DNA from: DASWVC01 sp036401335
Lineage (GTDB): Bacteria; Verrucomicrobiota; Verrucomicrobiia; Chthoniobacterales; JAFAMB01
NCBI GenBank assembly: GCA_036401335.1
Contig: DASWVC010000078.1
Coordinates: 1 to 16,808, forward strand
Reading direction: 5' to 3'
DNA: 16,808 bases
How positions within the stretch are numbered: the stretch's first letter is position 1; each line of letters starts with the position of its first letter. Positions 7,738-14,994 of this stretch are shown piece by piece. The notes under the pieces were generated by a model, which saw only the letters and a program-made list of their open reading frames with translations, was not told the DNA's origin and made no database searches. The position numbers and the translations under genes were made by a program.

Positions 7738-7821
7738 CTTGTTTCAGGCCAGGCGCATTCTCGGTGGAGGCGCTTTTCCGGCCCTTGTCTGTATCCGCCG
7801 AGAACTGACCACACTGCCTCT

Positions 7822-9390
7822 ATGGCTGAGAAGATTATAATTTTTGATACCACGCTGCGCGATGGTGAACAGTGTCCCGGGGCTGCCATGAACAGCCGGG
7901 AAAAGCTTGAAGTTGCCCGGCAACTGCAACGTTTAAACGTGGACGTGATTGAGGCGGGCTTTCCCGTAAGCAGCGACGGAGACTTTGCGTCCGTCCAGCA
8001 GATCGCGACGGAAGTGCGGGGGCCCATCATTGCCGGGCTGGCCCGGTGCACGCCGAAGGACATCGATGCCGCCGGGGCCGCGGTGAAGCCGGCGGGGGAC
8101 CGGGGCCGCATCCATGTCTTCCTGGCCACCTCCAAGCTGCACCGTGAATTCAAGCTGAAAAAGGCGCATGAAGAAATTGTGCGGTTGGCCAGCGAAGGCG
8201 TGAAACGGGCCAGGTCACTGGCCAAAGATGTGGAATTTTCACCCGAAGACGCTTCACGCACGGAACCCGAACTGCTGGCCGAGGTGGTCCAGGCTGCGGT
8301 CGAAGCCGGTGCAACCACCATCAACATTCCGGACACCGTCGGCTTTGCGGTTCCCGACGAGTTCGGTTCGTTGATTCGCTTCCTGCGGGATCACGCCAAG
8401 TCCATCGACAACGCAGTCATCAGCGTTCATTGCCACAACGACCTGGGGTTGGCCGTGGCCAACTCGCTGGCGGCGGTGCGGGCCGGCGCGCGCCAGATTG
8501 AAGGGACGGTGAATGGAATCGGTGAACGTGCCGGCAACGTGGCGCTTGAAGAGGTAGTTATGGCGATCAAGACCCGTCACGATTACTACGGAGACTTCTA
8601 CACCGAGGTGAACACGCGGGAGATCGTAAAATCATCCCGGCTCGTAAGCCGGATGAGCGGGCTGGTCGTCGCCCGGAGCAAAGCCATCGTCGGCGAGAAC
8701 GCGTTTGCCCACAGTTCCGGCATTCACCAGGATGGCATTTTGAAAAAACGTGAGACGTACGAGATCATGAACCCGCACGACGTCGGCTGGGGTGAGACGG
8801 AGCTCCCGCTGACCAAACACAGCGGGCGGCACGCCATGGCCAGGCGTCTGGAACACCTTGGTTACCGGTTGAGCGAACATGAGGTGGAACAGACCTTCAC
8901 TCGTTTCAAAGAAGTCGGTGACAAGAAGAAGTTTGTTTATGACGACGACCTCAGCGCTCTGGTCGATGACACCATGGGGCTGGCGGCCGAAACCTGGCAA
9001 CTCGATTACATCAACGTTACTTCCGGCACCAACACGATCCCCACTGCCACGGTCCGGCTGCGGCGCAGCGAGGACGTTTTGCAAGATTCGTCACCGGGAA
9101 ATGGAGCCGTGGATGCCGCCATGAAAGCCGTCGACCGAATCCTGAATCAGCAAGGTCACCTCGTGGAATACCACGTCAACGCCACCTCGGGCGGCAAAGA
9201 TGCGCTTGGCGAGGTCACGGTGAAATGTGATTTCGGCAACGGACGGCTGGTAACGGGCAAGGGTGCCAGCACGGATGTGATTGAGGCCAGCGCTCGCGCT
9301 TACCTGAACGCCGTGAACCGCATGCTTAACGATCGACCGGCCTCAGAAAGCACCGTGCCGCAGGAAGAACCCGAAGGCGTTGGCGTGTGA
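7822..9390 (+). CDS. leuA: 2-isopropylmalate synthase
   Basis: LeuA condenses acetyl-CoA with 2-oxoisovalerate in the first committed step of leucine synthesis. The 522-residue length matches the bacterial LeuA type 1 group. The catalytic barrel begins with FDTTLRDGEQCPG (residues 8-20). Metal ligands are visible as His202 and His204 in SVHCHNDLG and Asn238 in GERAGN. HSSGIHQDG follows in the linker region. The last roughly 130 residues form the LeuA regulatory domain, so leucine feedback inhibition is expected. The start is the ATG at 7822, placed just before the conserved barrel; no Shine-Dalgarno sequence is visible. The stop overlaps the next gene by four bases. Homocitrate and citramalate synthases are related, but the whole pattern favours LeuA. 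Confidence 0.94.
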   Translation: MAEKIIIFDTTLRDGEQCPGAAMNSREKLEVARQLQRLNVDVIEAGFPVSSDGDFASVQQIATEVRGPIIAGLARCTPKDIDAAGAAVKPAGDRGRIHVFLATSKLHREFKLKKAHEEIVRLASEGVKRARSLAKDVEFSPEDASRTEPELLAEVVQAAVEAGATTINIPDTVGFAVPDEFGSLIRFLRDHAKSIDNAVISVHCHNDLGLAVANSLAAVRAGARQIEGTVNGIGERAGNVALEEVVMAIKTRHDYYGDFYTEVNTREIVKSSRLVSRMSGLVVARSKAIVGENAFAHSSGIHQDGILKKRETYEIMNPHDVGWGETELPLTKHSGRHAMARRLEHLGYRLSEHEVEQTFTRFKEVGDKKKFVYDDDLSALVDDTMGLAAETWQLDYINVTSGTNTIPTATVRLRRSEDVLQDSSPGNGAVDAAMKAVDRILNQQGHLVEYHVNATSGGKDALGEVTVKCDFGNGRLVTGKGASTDVIEASARAYLNAVNRMLNDRPASESTVPQEEPEGVGV

Positions 9391-9899
9391 CCGGGAAGCA
9401 TGAGGTCAGGGATGCGTGCCGGGAAGACCTTCCCGGCCTCCTCGCGATTTACAACGACGTTGTCCTGACGTCGACGGCCATTTACACCGAAGCCTTGGAA
9501 AGCCTGGAACAACGCGAGGCCTGGTGGCAGCAGCGGACCCGTCAAGGGTACCCGGTATTGGTTGTCCGCGACGGGTCCGGCGTGCTCGGGTTTGCCTCCT
9601 TCGGCGATTTCCGCGCCTGGCCGGGCTACCGGTTCACGGTGGAACACAGCGTCCACGTCCGGTCGGACCAACGGCGGCAGGGGGTCGGCACGGCCCTCCT
9701 CCTCGGGTTGATTGACCGGGCTGTCGCCCTCCGGAAACACGCGATGGTCGGAGGCATCGACGCGGAGAACACGACATCGATCCGCTTCCACGAGAACCTC
9801 GGTTTCGAGCGGGTCGCCCATTTCCGGGAAGTCGGCCGGAAGTTTGATCGCTGGCTGGATTTGGTGTTCCTGGAAAAGGTGCTCGGGTCCGCTCCTTGA
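9387..9899 (+). CDS. GNAT N-acetyltransferase, phosphinothricin acetyltransferase-like
   Basis: This 170-residue protein belongs to the GNAT fold and uses acetyl-CoA. The cofactor-binding motif RRQGVGTALL is at about residues 96-105, preceded by the strand EHSVHVR. The motifs YTE near the N-terminus, NTTSIRFHENLGF and a C-terminal FDRWLDLVFLEK resemble phosphinothricin or methionine-sulfoximine acetyltransferases (Pat/MddA type). The start is GTG at 9387, overlapping the leuA stop as GTGA; a GAAGG lies nine bases upstream. This overlap implies translational coupling to leuA. The natural substrate may be an amino acid analogue or toxic amino acid derivative, but it cannot be read from the sequence, and no resistance is demonstrated. 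Confidence 0.88.
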   Translation: MTGKHEVRDACREDLPGLLAIYNDVVLTSTAIYTEALESLEQREAWWQQRTRQGYPVLVVRDGSGVLGFASFGDFRAWPGYRFTVEHSVHVRSDQRRQGVGTALLLGLIDRAVALRKHAMVGGIDAENTTSIRFHENLGFERVAHFREVGRKFDRWLDLVFLEKVLGSAP

Positions 9900-10006
9900 A
9901 TCGTTCGGACCTGAACCTTTTCATCCGGCATGGTCCGCCGTTGCTTGCCGAAGGACATCCTGCAAGTGGGCCGTTATGCCTTGACTAAGTTTCTCGGCAG
10001 GTATTT

Positions 10007-11215
10007 GTGGATCTTATGGGTTCTAACGGTGTGCCGATCGCGCTCTGCCTTGAGTATTCTATCTCACAGCACGGAGGCACTGAAGTGTTGGTTAGGGACT
10101 TAGTTAAAGGTTTGTCGCGTGAGTTCAGCATTGTCCTCGTTTCCATGGATAAATCCGGAGAAGTTCTAAATGGCTCTCTGGCAACGTCTCTGTCCGATCA
10201 CGTTGAATGGTCCGGTCAACGGGCTGGACCCTCGGAATCGAAGTCTTTGGCACTTGCCCTGCAGAAAAAAGGAGTGCGGCTTGCCCATTTTCATTTTGGC
10301 GGCATCTACGCTTTTGGCAGCCGCACGGCGCGAAACTGTCCGGTTTATTACTGTGGACGGCTGCGTCTTCCTTCCCTGATCACCACCCACCTGGCCTTTT
10401 CCGTTTTGGATTACTGCGGGCCGCAGCGCTCGCTCTGGTACAAGCTAGGACTTCTACCCTGGCCCTGGTTAAATCGGATGTTAATCCTAGGCTTAGTTTA
10501 TGGCGAGGTGGCCGTTTCGAAACATGATCTCGAGGTCATGCAGCATGCTTTTTTTCCACTTAGAAAAAAATTAAGGCAGATGTACCACGCGACGACCCGT
10601 CCCAAACTTAGCGCCTCAGTGGAAAACCGGGAACTGTTTATCCTCCAGGTGGGCACGTTTACCTGGCGCAAAGGTCAGGTCGATCTGGTAAAAGCTTTTG
10701 GTGCTCTCGCGCCTCGGTTTCCCGAATGGAAGCTGGTGCTGGTTGGCCGTATGGCAGACAAGGATTATACAGAACAAGTTAAGGCCGAAATTGTTAGGCG
10801 TGGGATCGAAGGTCGGGTTACCCTAACCGGAGAGATGAACCAAAGCGACGGGTACGAACTTATGGCCAAAGCCGCCATTCTGGCGATGCCTTCATATCTG
10901 GAGGGACTCCCGTTATCGTTGCAGGAGGCCCTTTCCTACGGTTGCCCGGCTATCGCTTATGCTTCTGGCGGCATCCCTGAATTGATCGACCATGAGGGGA
11001 ACGGATTGCTCGTGCCTCCGGGAGACCTGACCGTTCTAGAGGCCGGCCTGGAACGTCTTATGGCCGATCCTGCGTTGCGGGAAAGATTCGCGGTCGAGGC
11101 CAAAGCATCAATTCTTCGCAAGCAGATGACGGTTGAAGCCATGGTTGAGGGTTACTCGAAGATCTACCGGCAGATGGTCTCGACGACCCCGGCCGCCGCC
11201 AGGCATCCGGGATAG
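10007..11215 (+). CDS. GT4-family (GT-B) glycosyltransferase
   Basis: The 402-residue protein has the two-domain GT-B layout. The N-terminal acceptor domain starts with IALCLEYSISQHGGTEV, the usual glycine-rich start region. The C-terminal donor domain begins near FILQVGTFTWRKGQ (211-224) and carries the EX7E motif with Glu299 and Glu307 (EGLPLSLQE), then GGIPELI and GLLVPPGD. Such enzymes transfer a sugar from a nucleotide donor in the cytoplasm to a growing lipid-linked glycan. The start is GTG at 10007, with AGG five bases upstream; ATG at 10016 is the alternative. Two 60-base stretches in the 5' half (10081-10140 and 10441-10500) each count to 45% GC, far below leuA (78% at 8041-8100). 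This suggests separate ancestry. Donor and acceptor sugars are unknown. Confidence 0.92.
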   Translation: MDLMGSNGVPIALCLEYSISQHGGTEVLVRDLVKGLSREFSIVLVSMDKSGEVLNGSLATSLSDHVEWSGQRAGPSESKSLALALQKKGVRLAHFHFGGIYAFGSRTARNCPVYYCGRLRLPSLITTHLAFSVLDYCGPQRSLWYKLGLLPWPWLNRMLILGLVYGEVAVSKHDLEVMQHAFFPLRKKLRQMYHATTRPKLSASVENRELFILQVGTFTWRKGQVDLVKAFGALAPRFPEWKLVLVGRMADKDYTEQVKAEIVRRGIEGRVTLTGEMNQSDGYELMAKAAILAMPSYLEGLPLSLQEALSYGCPAIAYASGGIPELIDHEGNGLLVPPGDLTVLEAGLERLMADPALRERFAVEAKASILRKQMTVEAMVEGYSKIYRQMVSTTPAAARHPG

Positions 11216-11684
11216 ACCGACGGGCCTGACCTCGGGCCTTGCATCGTTGGAAATCCTTTCTCGGAAGCGGATTGTCCTGCGCCGGAGCACTGAATGTGCG
11301 CCTTGTCCTCCTTGCGGATCAGCTGGCGTTTGGGAACACGCCCTTGAGCCTGCCGCAACCGATTGAGCGCACCTAGGGAAGTAAGGTTGGCACATGCGCC
11401 AGATGGGGCCATTTACAAGTAAGTGCCTCAAAATCAAGCTGCAAGAAGTCGCCTTAACCGCATTCTAGGTTAAAAATTGCGAAACATTGGTTGAAGCGTC
11501 CGTTTATGGAGGATTCCGGACACAAAGTTCCAGACGCCTTTTGTTGAAGTAAGCTTCTCGGCGACAAAGGGTTAGGTTACCTCAGCCATCGGTCTAGGCC
11601 TGGTACGACCCAGGAAAAGCGGAAAGCGGTTCAAGTCTTGTAATAATAATACGTACAGTAATTACCACAAATACTGTACTAAAA
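11216..11684. other. 469-base intergenic region, no convincing gene
   Basis: No frame with a recognisable protein was found. A 26-codon plus-strand stretch (11296-11376) translates to a protein-like string ending in LPQPIERT, possibly a decayed gene fragment, but this is weak. The last roughly 50 bases become AT-rich (TAATAATAAT at 11641-11650) and hold an 8-base dyad just before the next start codon. No clear terminator follows the upstream glycosyltransferase. Confidence 0.6.
11653..11679 (+). promoter_or_regulatory. 8-base dyad upstream of the beta-helix gene (candidate operator or leader hairpin)
   Basis: GTACAGTA (11653-11660) and its exact reverse complement TACTGTAC (11672-11679) are separated by 11 bases and end five bases before the ATG at 11685. 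The dyad takes the place where a ribosome binding site would be, and no Shine-Dalgarno sequence is present. It could be a repressor-binding site or an RNA hairpin controlling translation. It differs from a LexA box, in which the half-site order is reversed. Confidence 0.4.
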
Positions 11685-13511
11685 ATGAAACCTGACGTTT
11701 TCTTGGCCTGCTTCGTTTCCCTTGCCCTTTCTGCCACTACCGCCACCTCCCCGGCAACCCCGTTTCAAGGGATCACGCCCACCGTTCCGGGTACGGTGAT
11801 CGGTTCTAATTTTGACGTCGGCGGCTCCGGCGTTTCCTACTACCTGCCCCAATCGGGCGGCGGTTCAAGCACCTACCGCTCCGACAGCGGCGCAGCAAAC
11901 CTTAAAGCCAACTCCGACACCACGACCGGCAACGCCTGTAACGTGGGCACCCTGGCCACCGGCAGCTACTTCATCTATTCCGTCAATGTTACAGTGGCAG
12001 GCAGCTACGATGTCAAGCTGCGGGTCGGATCCGGCACCGGGGGGGCGTTCCACCTGGAATCCGATGGAACGGTCCTCACCGGATCGGTCGCAGTGCCCGT
12101 GACGGGTTCGTGGAACACCGCCGCAAGCTGGAGCACGATCGACGCGGGCAAAGTCACCCTCACCGCCGGCGCCCATAAACTAAAGCTGACGGTCGACAAA
12201 CAGTATTTCGACCTGAACACGATAACGCTGTCGGCCGGCTACACCTACGGCGCCGCGCAGCCGCTCTGGTACACTTCGGCTGCCGCCACGACGGTTTACC
12301 TGGCGCCACGCACGGACGGCAAAGCCGGATCCGGGACCGCCTCCGATCCTTACGACGCGAGCTCCGCTGCCAAATACGACGCCTTGGTCCAACGCTTCAA
12401 GTCCAACGTGGACATCTACTACGCCGCAGGGGTTTACCTCACCAACGGCTGGAACAACGCAACTACCACGGCCGGCACCAATTGCCGTCACCTGGGTGCA
12501 GGGATTGACCAGACGATCATCCGCCTTACGTCCACTGCGACGGGCTGGGTCATGTTTGCGGTCGACTACAACCAGCGTGCTGACGGCTTCCAGATGTACA
12601 ACCTCACCCTGGATGCCAACGCCAACCAGAACACGGCTTTTCAACAGCACAAAACCTCCGTTACCCAGGTCAACATCAACGGCAGCAACATCCTGTTCAA
12701 AAATGACAAGTTCATCGGTTTCGGGACTGCCATCCAGGGCAACGAGTGTTTCCCGTTCTTCATCGGCTCTTCAGGTTACTTTGCGGGCCAGACCTTCAGC
12801 CACGTGCACCTCGATTCGTGCACTTTTACCTCACCGGCGACGGGCAACCAGGACGGTTGCTCCATTTCCACCGTGGCGGCCGACCCGTCGGTCAACACCG
12901 TCGATTTCCTGACAACCAATTGCCAGTTCCTCAACGTGGCGTCGGATTTCACCTACTGCCACGCCCTGTGCGGCAACATCTGCACCTACAACACCGTTAA
13001 CGGCGGAGACGTGGGGTGGTATTCCGAGCCGGGCAGTTGGGGCGGCTCCAACGTGGCTACGGCAGCCGCGGTCATCGACCACAACACGTTCATCAATGTG
13101 AACCGCGCCCTGCTGCTCACGTTCCACCCCAACGGCCAGTGGAACGCACCGGTCACGTTCTCCAATAACACCGTGACCATGCCGAACATCTGGAGTTCCA
13201 GCGTCGTCGACATCAACGGTTCGGTCGGGATCTTTCCCACCGTCAAGTCCATGAGCATCATTGGAAACACGATCGGCGGCGTGAATCAGAAAACGTCGGA
13301 TGCATCGGCCTATTACGGCGTCCGCTCCTCCGGGTTTGGCACCCAAGGCCCGGTGATTGGCAGCCTGACCATCCAGAATAACCACTTCAACTCCTACGTT
13401 CCGAGCGGTCAGGAATTTTCCCTCAACACAAAGGCAGACCCTCAGGTGACCGCCAGCGGCAACGTTTATTCCAACGGCGCGCAGGTTGGACTCTCTTGGA
13501 CCACGCAGTAA
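11685..13511 (+). CDS. Secreted CBM6-like plus right-handed beta-helix protein
   Basis: The 608-residue protein starts with a signal-peptide-like segment (about residues 1-22, hydrophobic core VFLACFVSLALS). Residues about 40-183 match CBM6-type carbohydrate-binding modules: an NVGTLATGSYFIYSVNV strand pair, then a VAGSYDVKLRV stretch and a closing FDLNTITL strand. Residues about 204-600 resemble pectate-lyase-like parallel beta-helices. The opening VYLAPRTDG with GSGTASDPYD is typical of the N-terminal cap, and turns such as NCQFLNV and NNTVTM recur at rung spacing. Several cysteines fall between 267 and 433. I cannot identify catalytic residues, so lyase, epimerase, hydrolase or pure adhesin are all possible. 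It is a stand-alone transcription unit with a dyad before it and a strong terminator after it. It may act on an extracellular glycan. Confidence 0.82.
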   Translation: MKPDVFLACFVSLALSATTATSPATPFQGITPTVPGTVIGSNFDVGGSGVSYYLPQSGGGSSTYRSDSGAANLKANSDTTTGNACNVGTLATGSYFIYSVNVTVAGSYDVKLRVGSGTGGAFHLESDGTVLTGSVAVPVTGSWNTAASWSTIDAGKVTLTAGAHKLKLTVDKQYFDLNTITLSAGYTYGAAQPLWYTSAAATTVYLAPRTDGKAGSGTASDPYDASSAAKYDALVQRFKSNVDIYYAAGVYLTNGWNNATTTAGTNCRHLGAGIDQTIIRLTSTATGWVMFAVDYNQRADGFQMYNLTLDANANQNTAFQQHKTSVTQVNINGSNILFKNDKFIGFGTAIQGNECFPFFIGSSGYFAGQTFSHVHLDSCTFTSPATGNQDGCSISTVAADPSVNTVDFLTTNCQFLNVASDFTYCHALCGNICTYNTVNGGDVGWYSEPGSWGGSNVATAAAVIDHNTFINVNRALLLTFHPNGQWNAPVTFSNNTVTMPNIWSSSVVDINGSVGIFPTVKSMSIIGNTIGGVNQKTSDASAYYGVRSSGFGTQGPVIGSLTIQNNHFNSYVPSGQEFSLNTKADPQVTASGNVYSNGAQVGLSWTTQ

Positions 13512-13549
13512 TCGTGTTCTGAGTTCAGGTTTTCACAAAATCAGTGTGG

Positions 13550-13585
13550 AAGAAGGACGGCCATCCGGCCGTCCTTCTTTCTTTT
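13550..13585 (+). terminator. Strong intrinsic terminator after the beta-helix gene
   Basis: A perfect 13-base stem (13550-13562 with 13567-13579) closes a four-base loop, ATCC, and is followed on the plus strand by TCTTTTC. It begins 39 bases after the beta-helix stop at 13511 and ends 28 bases before the end of the convergent glycosyltransferase gene. The stem itself holds a pyrimidine-rich 3' side on both strands, so it may also stop minus-strand transcription, although the U-run there is weak. Confidence 0.85.
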
Positions 13586-13612
13586 CGTGCCGCAAATGCA
13601 AACTCGCATGCT

Positions 13613-14740
13613 TTAATCCCCGCATACCCGCAGCAGCAGGGCTTCGTACGCATCCGCCACCTGCTCCCAGGAATACCGTTCCGCAATCCGGCGCTGAGCC
13701 ACCTGGCGGAACTGTTCGGCAAGTTCGGGACTTCTCTCCATTCGTCGAATCGCCGCCAAAAGGGCCTTCGAAGATGACGGCCAGAGCAGGCCATAAGCAC
13801 CTTCGGCGAGGACCTCGCGGGAAAACGGGCTGTCCTCGGCCAGAATGCAGGCGCCCCCGGCCAGCGCCGTCAAGATCACCGGGTGGGGCCGGCCGGGCGT
13901 CTCGACATGGAGGTAGGCAAAGCTGTGGACGAACAACTCGCGCCAGAGCGGGGCATCGGCCTCGGTCCGGATAATCCGGACCCGGCCGCCGAGTTGCTCG
14001 GCCAAGAACCGGGCCTCCCTCATCTGGCTTGAGCCGGGCCCTGAGGAATCCAGCAGCACCAGCAGTCGCGGCGATTCAAGCTGGGTAAAAGCTTGTGCGA
14101 GCAGCTGGCGCCGCTCTGCCGTAAGGAGGCAGGCCATGCACAGGTAAAAGCCCCGGTGCACCAGTCCGTTGCGAACGAGCAGCGCCGGGTCCCTCGAGAA
14201 GAAAGGTTCCGCCCCGTAACCAATGACGCTCGAGGAAACCCCGAACCGCTGGGAATAGAACGCCTTCGCCGTGAGCGAGTCCGAGACGACGTGGTCGGCA
14301 CTCCGGCAACCACGCCTTGCGGCCACCCTGAGGCAACTCCGCTCCAAGCCATTCCATTGCGGGTGAAGCCAGTCCATGCCTGCCACCTGCAGAATCGCTT
14401 TGTGACCGAACCACTTCGACAAAAATTGAACCCAGCCCGCTCCGGAATGGACGGTCAACAAGACGTCGCATGAGCTTAGGGCAGCCCGGGCCGCGCAGAA
14501 AAGGTTCAAGATCATGCTTTCGGATAACGTGGTGGCTGACCCCGGAATCCGGAGTTCCACCGATCCGGCCGTTGCCACCCTGCCTTCACCCGGTTGCGGA
14601 GGCGTTTGCCGATACACGGTCACACCGTGCCCTTTGCGCGCCAGGCGAGGCGCGAGTTCATTGGCCAACAAGGCGAACGCCGCCGTGAAAACCGCCTCAC
14701 CTTCCAGGCCCACGAAGGCTATCTGAAGCTTTTTGCGCAT
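13613..14740 (-). CDS. GT-B glycosyltransferase, DUF1972-like N-terminus, second EX7E glutamate absent
   Basis: From ATG 14740 the protein has 375 residues; this start has GGAG (14750-14747) six bases upstream. In-frame ATGs at 14752, 14761 and 14815 lack good sites. The N-terminal half resembles DUF1972 domains found in WchF-type rhamnosyltransferases: LARKGHGVTVY, a hydrophobic DVLLTVHSGAG, GMDWLHPQWN (121-130), ADHVVSDS (148-155) and IGYGAEPF (173-180). The C-terminal half has AEDSPFSREVLAEGAYG (301-317), matching the family's donor domain. At the place where the family has the second glutamate of EX7E (LLEAM), this protein has ILTAL, with Thr291. The gene runs opposite to both neighbours, converging on the beta-helix gene and diverging from the WecG-family gene. 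It probably extends a glycan in the cytoplasm; substrate unknown. Confidence 0.85.
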   Translation of the reverse strand: MRKKLQIAFVGLEGEAVFTAAFALLANELAPRLARKGHGVTVYRQTPPQPGEGRVATAGSVELRIPGSATTLSESMILNLFCAARAALSSCDVLLTVHSGAGWVQFLSKWFGHKAILQVAGMDWLHPQWNGLERSCLRVAARRGCRSADHVVSDSLTAKAFYSQRFGVSSSVIGYGAEPFFSRDPALLVRNGLVHRGFYLCMACLLTAERRQLLAQAFTQLESPRLLVLLDSSGPGSSQMREARFLAEQLGGRVRIIRTEADAPLWRELFVHSFAYLHVETPGRPHPVILTALAGGACILAEDSPFSREVLAEGAYGLLWPSSSKALLAAIRRMERSPELAEQFRQVAQRRIAERYSWEQVADAYEALLLRVCGD

Positions 14741-14818
14741 TCGCAGCTCCATTCTCTTCATGATCAACGGCGGAAAACCAGCGCAAAATCCACGGCTGCA
14801 AGGGTTCACCGTCACGTA

Positions 14819-14846
14819 CGTGAGCCCGTGTTCTCACGGTTTTTTT
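14819..14846 (+). terminator. Terminator-like hairpin in the divergent spacer before the WecG-family gene
   Basis: A 6-base stem, CGTGAG (14819-14824) with CTCACG (14833-14838), closes an eight-base loop. It is followed by G and seven T residues (14840-14846). This is intrinsic-terminator geometry on the plus strand, 149 bases upstream of the GTG at 14995. No plus-strand gene lies just before it, so it may be an attenuator in the leader of the WecG-family gene or the end of a short RNA. Confidence 0.4.
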
Positions 14847-14994
14847 GGTTGCGGTGGACGCAATCGCTGTACCGGCAGGGAAATCTGCCGATCAGAAATC
14901 CGAGATGCGCCAAATTTTTCGTTTGCTGTGGCGGCTGGATCAGGCCAGCGGTCTAGGTGCCGGCTCCAGATGAGCCCGAGCACAGGAGACAACC

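Larger units (their letters stand above)
7201..7821. other. Divergent intergenic region between recJ and leuA
   Basis: This 621-base spacer separates two divergently transcribed genes. It contains an imperfect inverted repeat (arms 7205-7253 and 7552-7600), an AT-rich stretch around 7460-7495 with a promoter-like sequence facing recJ, and a possible 44-codon minus-strand gene (7603-7737). A 6-base stem, TCAGGG with CCCTGA, lies at 7514-7534. Longer minus-strand frames between 7197 and 7464 run through the repeat and look non-coding. No T-box or leucine-rich leader peptide was found ahead of leuA, and no Shine-Dalgarno sequence precedes leuA. Confidence 0.7.

Noticed and set aside
11296..11376. 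Short protein-like plus-strand stretch after the GT4 gene
   Set aside because: At 26 codons with no ribosome binding site or recognised homology, it cannot be told from chance.
11653..11679. LexA (SOS) box ahead of the beta-helix gene
   Set aside because: A LexA box has the half-sites in the order ACTGT then ACAGT; here the order is reversed and the spacing differs.
13613..14815. Longer version of the convergent glycosyltransferase starting at 14815
   Set aside because: The 25 extra residues do not resemble the family and no ribosome binding site supports that start; the start at 14740 has GGAG at good spacing.
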